From positions 1-64,000 of the forward strand of contig CACGAB010000002.1 in assembly GCA_902570915.1 (NCBI GenBank): DNA of 64,000 nt. The letters run 5' to 3'. The first letter of the stretch is position 1. Every line of letters begins with the position of its first letter. The position numbers were made by a program, and so were the translations under genes. Origin of the DNA: an uncultured Pelagibacteraceae bacterium (lineage in GTDB: Bacteria > Pseudomonadota > Alphaproteobacteria > Pelagibacterales > Pelagibacteraceae). Below, piece after piece: positions 35,701 through 44,517 of the stretch. The notes beneath the pieces are model-generated. The model had not been told where the DNA came from and did no database searches. It worked only from the letters and a program-made list of their open reading frames with translations.

Positions 35701-37600
35701 TATCTTTTATTCCTCCACCATAGGCTATAAAAATCGTCTTAACTCCTTTTGCATTTCCAAACCGATCTTTGTTTACCCCCGCTGCTGCACTATCAATTCT
35801 TAAATCTCTAATTTGTCTCAAAGCCAGGTCGTGGTGTTGCCACATACCATCACCTATTACAATAACGTAGTTAAGTTGACACTCTGGACCGTCTTTAGTT
35901 ATTCCAATGTTTGGGTCTAACATATACTCGTAAGCAAGTTGAGAAAATGCAGTACCATCTGTTCCAAATCTTGTTTTCATTCTATCAACAGCTTCAACTA
36001 TTCGATTAGATGTATTTGGTCCAATTCCTACAGGTATACAAGAGTTGTCATCGCATTGGACAGATTTACCTAAAGGATGTTGGGCAGCGTTAGACCACCC
36101 CCGGTAATAATCACAATAATCATTGCACCTTTGAAATTTTTTTGCCTTGGGACACATGTTGTGACAAGAATATTCTGTAAACGGTAACCATTTTCCCTTA
36201 GCTCCTCTTCCGTTTGCTCTTGTTCCAGCGTTCCAATATCCATAACCAAAATACGCTCCACTAGTTAATGAACTGTCGTTAACAACTGCTTTAATTGCCC
36301 TCTTGGCTCCTTCAGCTCTACTTACTATTTTAGTTCCCAATTCGTCAACCCAAGTCATGGACCCTCCACTTATATCAAATTCTTGAATTGAATTTTTCGC
36401 ATTACCAACCCAAACTCTGTCATTGGACACATGAAGACCCATAGGTATATTAAAGAGAATATTTGATGCTGTGGACGCTGTTGGACCGAACCCCCCAACA
36501 GTTGTTGTAGTAGTTATGTTCGATGAGTTAATTGATAATTTTTGCAGTGTGTGGCTAGTGTTACTTGTTGCATAGATAATACTTTCATCTTGTGGATCAA
36601 TACTCATTTTCGCAACTAGATTGTAAACATTGCCATTAACATTTCTCTGAAAACGTGTAGGCGCTTCAAGATTTGGACAAAAGTTTACGCCATCAGATGA
36701 AATTGAAATTTTATAAATTTCTCCGCTAACAACGTAGTAAAGATTGTTTCCACTATCCATAGAAATTGAACTTGTAGATCTTAAGTGGGTTCTGAATGTT
36801 GAATTGAGACTATTAACAGGACAAAGCAATTGGTTACCAGTCGAGAGATTTCTTGAAAAAACAAATTCTTCTTGACCATATCTAAAACAAACCCATCTCT
36901 TTCTTTTTTTCTTTCCTACCCTTCTTTCATCAAGGCAGACTTCTTGATGACCCGTTACAATTAAATGGTCTTGGCTATCAATAGTTTTAATATCCAAACC
37001 TAGTGGATACAATTTATCAAATCTTCCAGTAGACATTTTCCCAAGTTCAGTACTACTAATAACCTCTACGCAATTGCCAGACGCATCTATAGCTACAACA
37101 GACTCATAATCATACGAGATTGAGTAAATAACTTCTTTACCTGCTGGTGAAACTCCATTTACATCTGATGACTTATCCATTTCACGAACAGTTCTTACTC
37201 TGCTATCTTGTCTGCCAGTCTCTAATTCACACGAGGGCATACTGTTTGATCCTTGGAATAGCCTATCTCCCTTGCCATCACCGTCAGGATCAACAAATGT
37301 TGGATCAAAATCCTCTGTGTCGTAATCAAATTTTACAATTGCGCCTCTAGCTTGCCCAACCATTACATCACCATCATTAAGCAAAATTAAATCATTTGGA
37401 TTATAAATTGCTGCACCACCAAAAGGGTTTCCGTTCATACTAGCTGATGTATCAAGAAGAATTAATATATTTGCTTTAACATCGCCTGTACCTGAACCCG
37501 GTGGTAATGATTTTGAAAGGGCATTTTGATTAAACGCCATAACTAATGCAAATAGATAGAAAAATAATCTTTTTATTGAGTCCATTTTAAACATTACCAA
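32738..37600 (-). CDS. pilY1: PilY1-like type IV pilus tip/adhesin protein with N-terminal VWA-like segment
   Basis: 1620 aa; MIDAS-like '[14 protein letters not shown]'; PilY1 C-terminal beta-propeller '[40 protein letters not shown]...[11 protein letters not shown]...[15 protein letters not shown]'. Confidence 0.93.
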   Translation of the reverse strand: [1620 protein letters not shown]

Positions 37601-38130
37601 TACTGCCTATATTCATTAGTTGTAATTATTAATTCTTCCTCGACCAAAACATCCAATCTTAAAGTTTTACTATAATAATATTTCTTATTATCCTTCTCCC
37701 AACTAATATGTCCAAGCCATTTTGGATCAAAAACTTCTTTGGCTTCTTCTCCATAATTTTCTTGAATATAATAAAAGAGAAAAGATTTTTTATCATTTAT
37801 CTTAGATATATTATTATTAAGAATTAACTCATAACCAATAACAGTTTCTCCACCTAGAGAGTGAATTCTAATTTCAGTTTCCTCCGGATAATGGTCTGGA
37901 CACCAATTTTTAAAATTCGTTGTTGCAAACCAATAATTTGTTTTTTCAGCATTTGGATTCATATCTATTAATTCAATATTCTTATCTATATCAGGCTCAC
38001 CTAACATCTCAGTGACACTTGAAAAACTCTCTCCAATTTCAAATTCTAGATCACATTCTTCAGAATAAACAGGATTAAATTTTAGAAAAGTTAGTAAAAA
38101 TAAAGTTATTAAAAATATATTTCTTCTCAT
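37594..38130 (-). CDS. secreted hypothetical protein within the pilus operon
   Basis: Signal peptide MRRNIFLITLFLLTFLKFNPVYSEEC; 178 aa; overlaps the pilY1 start by 7 nt, implying translational coupling. Confidence 0.6.
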   Translation of the reverse strand: MRRNIFLITLFLLTFLKFNPVYSEECDLEFEIGESFSSVTEMLGEPDIDKNIELIDMNPNAEKTNYWFATTNFKNWCPDHYPEETEIRIHSLGGETVIGYELILNNNISKINDKKSFLFYYIQENYGEEAKEVFDPKWLGHISWEKDNKKYYYSKTLRLDVLVEEELIITTNEYRQYW

Positions 38131-38134
38131 GATT

Positions 38135-39031
38135 TTATGTCGGCATTACCACAATACTTTCTAAAGGTATTAAAATTTCAACATCTCCATTATGGTATTC
38201 TCCTCTGCCTCCTGGCCCATAAAGAATCCCACAGGAATATATTTTATATGCTGTTCCTTGTGAGTCAACATTACTTACATCTGTTGCAATACTAGATCCA
38301 TCGTTTCTATATGCGGCTGCCCCCACATTTACGATAAAATATTCATAAGCAAATCTTTTTAAGAAATTAAATTCTGCCCTAATAAATTTTTCTTTTTCTT
38401 CAAAATCCTCAGGACTATCTCCACTTTCATTAACTACTTCATCATCAGTGTTAAAACTTGTGCTATTAGGATCTAAACATTCTGCATTTGATCCTGTGCA
38501 TAGAAGTGGTCCAACGATATCCAAAAAACTTTTTTCAACTGGAAGTTGGCCCTTTCCAATAATTGAGACATTGCCCTCATCATTTGTATCGAGGTTTTTA
38601 AAACTCATTAAGCATTGTGAGCTATCTTTAGCAACTTCTGTATCATTTTGAGCTGGTCCTCGTATAAATGTATGTCTGAAGAAACCATTTTCTGATTTGC
38701 TCGCGTACTCAGTTTTTGTATCCTGCCATATCTCATTTTTAACATTCCAGACTGCTAATGGACCAGGTTCTGCAGGAGGATCTCCGAGGACATCATTGTC
38801 ACTGGGCATGCTATTCATCCAAGGTCCAAGATATTTATCCAAGATCCATTTCTCTCCCTCTAAAAGACCAGCTTCGGCCACATAAAAAGTTTGCTGGTAC
38901 TGATCACTACTGTTGTTACTTTGATGATCCCCTGATGAAATAACTATTAACGAACCGCCCATTAAAGACATTACTATTAAAAGTATAATTGATAAAACTA
39001 ATGCAAATCCTTTTTCTTTATTACTATTCAT
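38135..39031 (-). CDS. pilX: PilX-like minor pilin/assembly protein
   Basis: 'EKGFALVLSIILLIVMSLMGGSLIVISSGDHQ...YQQTFYVAEAGLLEGEKW' = PilX N-terminal motif; upstream of pilY1. Confidence 0.82.
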   Translation of the reverse strand: MNSNKEKGFALVLSIILLIVMSLMGGSLIVISSGDHQSNNSSDQYQQTFYVAEAGLLEGEKWILDKYLGPWMNSMPSDNDVLGDPPAEPGPLAVWNVKNEIWQDTKTEYASKSENGFFRHTFIRGPAQNDTEVAKDSSQCLMSFKNLDTNDEGNVSIIGKGQLPVEKSFLDIVGPLLCTGSNAECLDPNSTSFNTDDEVVNESGDSPEDFEEKEKFIRAEFNFLKRFAYEYFIVNVGAAAYRNDGSSIATDVSNVDSQGTAYKIYSCGILYGPGGRGEYHNGDVEILIPLESIVVMPT

Positions 39032-40014
39032 TAGTTAGCCATTCCTATTCCACCTAAGTTTCTTGTATGCACTGTTAAAAAAATTGGATCTCTTTTGAAA
39101 GCAGCATCTTCACCAGTAAATTCTGTAGCTTCTCTTCCGAGAGATAAAATTTTTCTTTTTGTTCCCTCTCTAAGATTTTTAAAAAATCCAGATTTTGAAG
39201 CTGATCTAAATGTTAAAGTCATATCAACCGATCGAATATCATAAATATTTTCAGGATCTTTTGGATCTGCATCCACTACTCGACCAAATTTATCCATAGC
39301 AACAAATGACATGTCGGATAAATATTCTCTAACTAACTGACCAGAGTAACAATCGTTATCTGGAGGACAATTGTTGACGACCCACTCTCCTCCTTCTGGA
39401 TCATCTAAAGCCTGTCTCCAATATTTCTTTGATCTGAAAACTCCATAAAATTTGTCATTATCTTTTTCCATAGCATGGGCAAAATAAGAGATCTTATATC
39501 TTGTATAAAATTGTTCCCCGCCTCCAACATCAGCATTTGCATCAAAATCTCCATAAACAATATGGATTTGATCACAACAAACTTCATTTATTTTTTCATC
39601 AATTATATCATATCCAGGAACAACAGGGTCTGCATCTGATAGTCTAGTTGCATCTCCAAGTCTATTTCTATAAATAACAACTGGTGCATGGCTGATACTT
39701 TCTTCAGCAGCAGTATCACCTGGAACAAATCGTAGATAATCAATTCTTGGAATTCTCTCTCCTTCAGGTCTTGCTTCATTCTCAGCATTGTAACCATAGT
39801 AATATTTAAAACCGGCCATCCTTACGTCTCTCATTATCATGGAAACTATATCTCTTCCTGACTTACTAATACCAGCAACATCCGTTACCCTAGAGTAAGT
39901 TTGGTTTATTACTGAATAAGTGGTGTACATTGCACCAATTATTATTGCGGATATGACGATACCTATAAGCATCTCTATCAAACTTACCCCTGCGTTTTCA
40001 TGAGTTCTTATCAT
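39031..40014 (-). CDS. pilW: PilW-like minor pilin
   Basis: 'NAGVSLIEMLIGIVISAIIIGAMYTTYSVINQTYSRV' prepilin motif; PilW length and position. Confidence 0.82.
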   Translation of the reverse strand: MIRTHENAGVSLIEMLIGIVISAIIIGAMYTTYSVINQTYSRVTDVAGISKSGRDIVSMIMRDVRMAGFKYYYGYNAENEARPEGERIPRIDYLRFVPGDTAAEESISHAPVVIYRNRLGDATRLSDADPVVPGYDIIDEKINEVCCDQIHIVYGDFDANADVGGGEQFYTRYKISYFAHAMEKDNDKFYGVFRSKKYWRQALDDPEGGEWVVNNCPPDNDCYSGQLVREYLSDMSFVAMDKFGRVVDADPKDPENIYDIRSVDMTLTFRSASKSGFFKNLREGTKRKILSLGREATEFTGEDAAFKRDPIFLTVHTRNLGGIGMAN

Positions 40015-40748
40015 TCTCCAGCTCCTCTAGCTCGATATTTGGGTTCATAGTCTGCTTGGAAATATAAAAATCTTCTTTTCTTTCCACCGTTTAAATTGAA
40101 TTGAATTCTTCCAACATACATTCGATCATCAAATATGTTATTATTAGTATATGTACATTTGTTTGAGGCCCAACGACACATATCAAACATCTTAATCGAC
40201 TTTGTATCTTTTTCGGTTTTACATTTTATTAATTGATCTTGGTTTAAAATTGCCTGCCACTTTAGTATTTGGTTTGAAGCAGCACTTTTTCCTCCCCAAA
40301 TTGATGCTTCATCTTTTTTATAAAGAGGCAACCTTTCTTCTGTAGAGCATTTATCCGTATTTATAATGTTGGTTATATTATTAAGCTTAGTATCTGATCC
40401 ACAAGCATTAGTATCCCCAGATTCTTCAAAATCCAAATTGGTATAAAATTGTACAAATTTTGCGCACGCTTTTCGATCTGCCTCTGAAGGCATATATGCT
40501 TTACCATCTTCAAAAATCAAAGCCTGTTCATCATTTTCACTTACTCCTACATAAGTATCTTTGTAACCAAGTACTCCCTCTGCAATCATTCCTACTAAAT
40601 GTCCAGCTTTTGACCTCTCTCCTGAAACATCAATAGAATTTACTGCATAGCCAACCATTTGAAAAATTCCTATGAAACCAATGCCAACTATTACGCTTGC
40701 AACAATTGCCTCTAATATACTCATCCCTTTTTCTTTGTTATTTTTCAT
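40011..40748 (-). CDS. pilV: PilV-like minor pilin
   Basis: 'NKEKGMSILEAIVASVIVGIGFIGIFQMVGYAVNS' prepilin motif; operon position. Confidence 0.8.
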   Translation of the reverse strand: MKNNKEKGMSILEAIVASVIVGIGFIGIFQMVGYAVNSIDVSGERSKAGHLVGMIAEGVLGYKDTYVGVSENDEQALIFEDGKAYMPSEADRKACAKFVQFYTNLDFEESGDTNACGSDTKLNNITNIINTDKCSTEERLPLYKKDEASIWGGKSAASNQILKWQAILNQDQLIKCKTEKDTKSIKMFDMCRWASNKCTYTNNNIFDDRMYVGRIQFNLNGGKKRRFLYFQADYEPKYRARGAGE

Positions 40749-40749
40749 T

Positions 40750-41454
40750 CTATTGAGTAACCCAATCTCCTTTTACTTCAGCCCATTTTTCAACTTTAAT
40801 ATTACCAAATCTTGACCAAATAATACGATAATCACATTGAGGACCTCTACGTATATCCATTTCGTCCCTAGGAGATAAGTGTCTATCACAAATACCTCCG
40901 GTTCCAAATAATTCTAAAGAATTTTCTCCGTCTAATTCATCGGTTGTACTATACCATCTCCCATCTTTTGAAAAACATACCCCTACCTCATCTTCATCGG
41001 CTAAAGTTGTTTGAAGGTTATTTAAAACCACACTGGACACCTCGGGCCTATCAGATATGGTACCATCATGATCCCAGTCAGCTACATCTCTGGAGCACCT
41101 TTCAGATGCGTTTCTAAAAGCTCCTGAAGTAATTCTGTCACCTAATGTATCTGCTGTTATTCCTCTTGATGTAATTGTAAGAGCAGTACCGGTATCTTCT
41201 GAGTCTTCATAAATTATGTAAACTTGAACAAAAGCGTAAAGTCCCCTTTGTACTTGTGAGTTTATATTATCAAATACATTAAATGCTTTGAGGACATCGG
41301 ATTGCACTGCTCTAGCTTTATTCCAGTCTAATATTCGTGGGAAAGAAATAGCTGATAGTATACCCACAATACATAGCACAACTATAACTTCTAAAGTTGT
41401 AAAACCTTTATTGTTCTCTACCAGCTGATGCATCAATTTTACCTGCTTTGACAA
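40750..41454 (-). CDS. FimT/GspH-like minor pilin
   Basis: 'NNKGFTTLEVIVVLCIVGILSAISFPRILDWNKARAVQSDVLKAF' prepilin motif; start may be the internal Met at ~41433. Confidence 0.8.
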   Translation of the reverse strand: MSKQVKLMHQLVENNKGFTTLEVIVVLCIVGILSAISFPRILDWNKARAVQSDVLKAFNVFDNINSQVQRGLYAFVQVYIIYEDSEDTGTALTITSRGITADTLGDRITSGAFRNASERCSRDVADWDHDGTISDRPEVSSVVLNNLQTTLADEDEVGVCFSKDGRWYSTTDELDGENSLELFGTGGICDRHLSPRDEMDIRRGPQCDYRIIWSRFGNIKVEKWAEVKGDWVTQ

Positions 41455-42421
41455 GTTCCTCTAAAGATTTTGTCATTGTAATCATTCCTTCCTTGACGGC
41501 GGTCTGCATGATGCTTGGTATTTGGTGGATTTTAGACTCTCGTATTAAGTTTTGAATTGGTGCTGTACATTTCATTACCTCAAAGGCACCACAACGACCT
41601 TGCCCGTCTTTTGTTTTAAGAAGTCTTTGGGTTACAACCATTTTTAAAGATGTAGAAATTTGAGCTCTAATCTGCGCTTGTTGTTCTGGCGGAAATACGT
41701 CTATGATTCTGTTTATGGTACTTGGGGCACCGCTTGTGTGCAAAGTTCCAAAAACAAGGTGACCTGTCTCAGCTGCAGTTAAAGCAAGTGAAACTGTTTC
41801 AAGATCTCTCATCTCTCCAACTAATATAACATCTGGATCTTCTCTCAATGCGGCTTTTAATGCACTAGCAAAAGATTGAGTTTGTTTTCCAACCTCTCTG
41901 TGGGAAACAATACTCTTTATATCTTTATGAATAAATTCAACTGGATCCTCAACCGTTATAATATTTGAGGTTCTTGTCTTGTTAATTTCATTAACTATAG
42001 CTGCAAGTGTTGTTGACTTACCCGAACCGGTTGGACCTGTCACCAAGACCAAACCTTTGTGCATATCAATGATATCATAAAGAACAGGCGGTAAATCAAA
42101 TTGATCCATCGTTGGAATTACACTCTCAACTCTTCTTAATACTGCAGCCGGACCATGAATAGTTTTGTAAAAGTTTGCTCTAAATCTTAGTCCACTTAAA
42201 GTTACTGAGGAATCTAATTCATGAGTATCCTTAAATCTATTCATTTCAATTTCATTACAGTTTGTTGATAATAAATCTTGGAGATCCTGAGCTTTAACTA
42301 CAACCTCTTTAATTTTATGAATTTCACCAGTTTGACGGTAAGCTAAAGGCCAACCACTTCTAATATGAAAATCGGAAATTTTTTTATTATTTTTTGCGAG
42401 TTCTTCTAATTTTTCAAACAT
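41408..42421 (-). CDS. pilT: type IV pilus retraction ATPase PilT
   Basis: 'GLVLVTGPTGSGKSTTLAAIVNEIN', 'IITVEDPVEFIHKDIKSIVSHREVG', 'ALREDPDVILVGEMRDLET', 'AAETGHLVFGTLHTSGAPSTINRIIDVFPPEQQ'. Confidence 0.96.
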   Translation of the reverse strand: MFEKLEELAKNNKKISDFHIRSGWPLAYRQTGEIHKIKEVVVKAQDLQDLLSTNCNEIEMNRFKDTHELDSSVTLSGLRFRANFYKTIHGPAAVLRRVESVIPTMDQFDLPPVLYDIIDMHKGLVLVTGPTGSGKSTTLAAIVNEINKTRTSNIITVEDPVEFIHKDIKSIVSHREVGKQTQSFASALKAALREDPDVILVGEMRDLETVSLALTAAETGHLVFGTLHTSGAPSTINRIIDVFPPEQQAQIRAQISTSLKMVVTQRLLKTKDGQGRCGAFEVMKCTAPIQNLIRESKIHQIPSIMQTAVKEGMITMTKSLEELVKAGKIDASAGREQ

Positions 42422-42626
42422 AAAAAATATTTATAAGTGATTATATAAGTATATCACTCTAAAAGTAAAATTTACTATGATTAAAAATCATTTGGAAAAA
42501 AGTTAGAAAAATCGAAAAATTTCATGATACAACTTCAGATAGTAAGGTCAAAATGGGTTGCTTACTATTTTATCTCATCTAATACGATAGACTCTTAAAA
42601 AAATTTAAATTACCTTTTATAAATTA

Positions 42627-42866
42627 ATGAGTACTGAAAATTTAAAAGCAAACCAAATTGAAAATACGGTTAATCAATCCGATATTGGTTATTATATTGA
42701 GAAAAGTTTAGATAAATTTTCAAATACTACTTCGGATAAAGGGTACTGGAAACTTTACGACAAAAATAATCCTGACGACGATGGTGATCAAATAAAAACT
42801 GTTTTTGGTATTTGTTTTACCTTCTTTACTTTACTAATATTGGGATCTTACTCTTGCTTTTTGTAA
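42627..42866 (+). CDS. small protein with C-terminal transmembrane segment
   Basis: 79 aa; charged N-terminus and single C-terminal hydrophobic helix 'VFGICFTFFTLLILGSYSCFL'. Confidence 0.45.
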   Translation: MSTENLKANQIENTVNQSDIGYYIEKSLDKFSNTTSDKGYWKLYDKNNPDDDGDQIKTVFGICFTFFTLLILGSYSCFL

Positions 42867-42896
42867 GAAAATAATTTTGAAAAAATTAATTGTTAA

Positions 42897-43559
42897 TCAA
42901 TCGACTTTCCAATCAGTTTTGAAAGTGACATAGTTTACTTGAATACATCTTCTTTCTTTTATAATCTTTTTTTTCTCCATCCCATGCCAGGTATTTGGCC
43001 CACTTGAAAAAAGATAACCATAATTGTGTTTATAAGGAACAGTTTTTACTTTCTCTAGTTTATCGTTGTAAAAATCAGTCCCCAAATCTTCTGACTCACC
43101 TTCTTTATTAACAAAAATCAATCCTGACATTAGTTTTTCTTTGATATCACAGTGCGGTTTCAACCAAAAACCCTCACGATCACAAATTACTTCTACTCTA
43201 ACGTAAGAATTAGAAAGATCTTTGCTAATCATTTTTGAAATTGCCTCGTAGGTTTCTTTGGATTGTAATTCCTTAATGAATTTTACTAAATTTGGAAATT
43301 TTGATGAATTTTCTTTTGTTACAAAACATCTAAATTTTATCGCCTTACCTCCAGATGCTATTCCTTCCCTGAATTCTGCCGCTCCACCATCGATTGCTCT
43401 AGTACCATCATAAGTTAAATTATGTTTGCTAACATCCGGTATATCAGCAGTAATTATTTCTTGAATCGTTTCATCGCTTAAAGCATTATTATATTCCCAA
43501 TGATCAAATGGAAAATCATACTTTTTTGATTGTTTTAAAATCGAACTAAGAAATGTCAT
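42897..43559 (-). CDS. 2OG-Fe(II) oxygenase-like protein
   Basis: 'REGFWLKPHCDIKEKLMSGLIFVNKE' (HxD) with distal 'TWHGMEKKKIIKERRCIQVNYV' (H...R). Confidence 0.65.
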   Translation of the reverse strand: MTFLSSILKQSKKYDFPFDHWEYNNALSDETIQEIITADIPDVSKHNLTYDGTRAIDGGAAEFREGIASGGKAIKFRCFVTKENSSKFPNLVKFIKELQSKETYEAISKMISKDLSNSYVRVEVICDREGFWLKPHCDIKEKLMSGLIFVNKEGESEDLGTDFYNDKLEKVKTVPYKHNYGYLFSSGPNTWHGMEKKKIIKERRCIQVNYVTFKTDWKVD

Positions 43560-44496
43560 AATTTTTAATCTTGCTCTTTATATATCCTGATATTCTATCA
43601 GTTTCATTAAGTTTTTCATATTTCCAATTATCTACTTTATGATTTAGATCTCTAATAATATTAAGTCCTTTAAACATTTCAAAAAATTTTTTAAATCTAT
43701 CGTTATTTTTTACGTGTGGCATATGCGCTACATAAATCGGTTTACCAGTAATTGCTGCTTCAGAAATCATAGATGTAGAGTCACAAGTAACAACTATATG
43801 ATCTGCAAGTCTTAAGGATGATAGGTACGCTTTTTTATCAATATCAGTAATGACAACTTGGTTTTCATCAAAATAATTTTTTGCTTTTTCAATTATCTTT
43901 TTAGGAGTTCGCATTGAGGGAATTAAGATCAACTGATATCCATTATTTAAAAAATTTTGTTTAATCTTATAAAAAATATTCTCTATTTCTGTCTCCTTAT
44001 AATCATAATATTTATTAGGTCCTCCAACTATTAGAGTAACTATTTTTTCTTTATTTATTCTAGGCTTCAAATAAGAAATATTTTCATCTAATTCTCTCTC
44101 TGTTAAATAATGAATAGCTCCTTTGCTAGAAATGACATTTTCTCCTATCAAACCATCGTGTTCAGGAGCCACTACAAAATCAAAATTAGATAATGAAACC
44201 TTTGGATCTTGGATATGAATAATAGTAATTTTATCTTTAAATTTTTTTTTTAAAAAAAGTGATGGAATAACGCTTTTTCGGCCACAAGAAATAACAACAT
44301 TAAAATTATTATCAATTTTGTTTTTAAATACAAAATCATGTATTGGAGTAATTTTTGGAGGAATAAGCTTCCAAAAATTATTAAGTTCAATTTTTTCGTG
44401 TATAAAATCAAGATCTAAAGCTTTGGCTAGTCCTTCAACCTGACTAATCATGCCATGCATACCTTCGGTCAATAATAAACCTTTTAATTTAGTCAT
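43546..44496 (-). CDS. ELM1/GtrOC1-like nucleoside-diphosphate-sugar epimerase family protein
   Basis: 'LLTEGMHGMISQVEGLAKAL', 'VVISCGRKSVIPSLFLKKKF', 'VTCDSTSMISEAAITGKPIYV' are typical of the mitochondrial-fission ELM1 family. Confidence 0.75.
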   Translation of the reverse strand: MTKLKGLLLTEGMHGMISQVEGLAKALDLDFIHEKIELNNFWKLIPPKITPIHDFVFKNKIDNNFNVVISCGRKSVIPSLFLKKKFKDKITIIHIQDPKVSLSNFDFVVAPEHDGLIGENVISSKGAIHYLTERELDENISYLKPRINKEKIVTLIVGGPNKYYDYKETEIENIFYKIKQNFLNNGYQLILIPSMRTPKKIIEKAKNYFDENQVVITDIDKKAYLSSLRLADHIVVTCDSTSMISEAAITGKPIYVAHMPHVKNNDRFKKFFEMFKGLNIIRDLNHKVDNWKYEKLNETDRISGYIKSKIKNYDIS

Positions 44497-44517
44497 TAAT
44501 CACTATATAGCTTTCAT

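Noticed and set aside
37147-37350. Small ORFs opposite pilY1 and other pil genes (also 36070-36261, 38697-38943, 39405-39797)
   Set aside because: Overlap well-supported genes in another frame; low-complexity or atypical composition.
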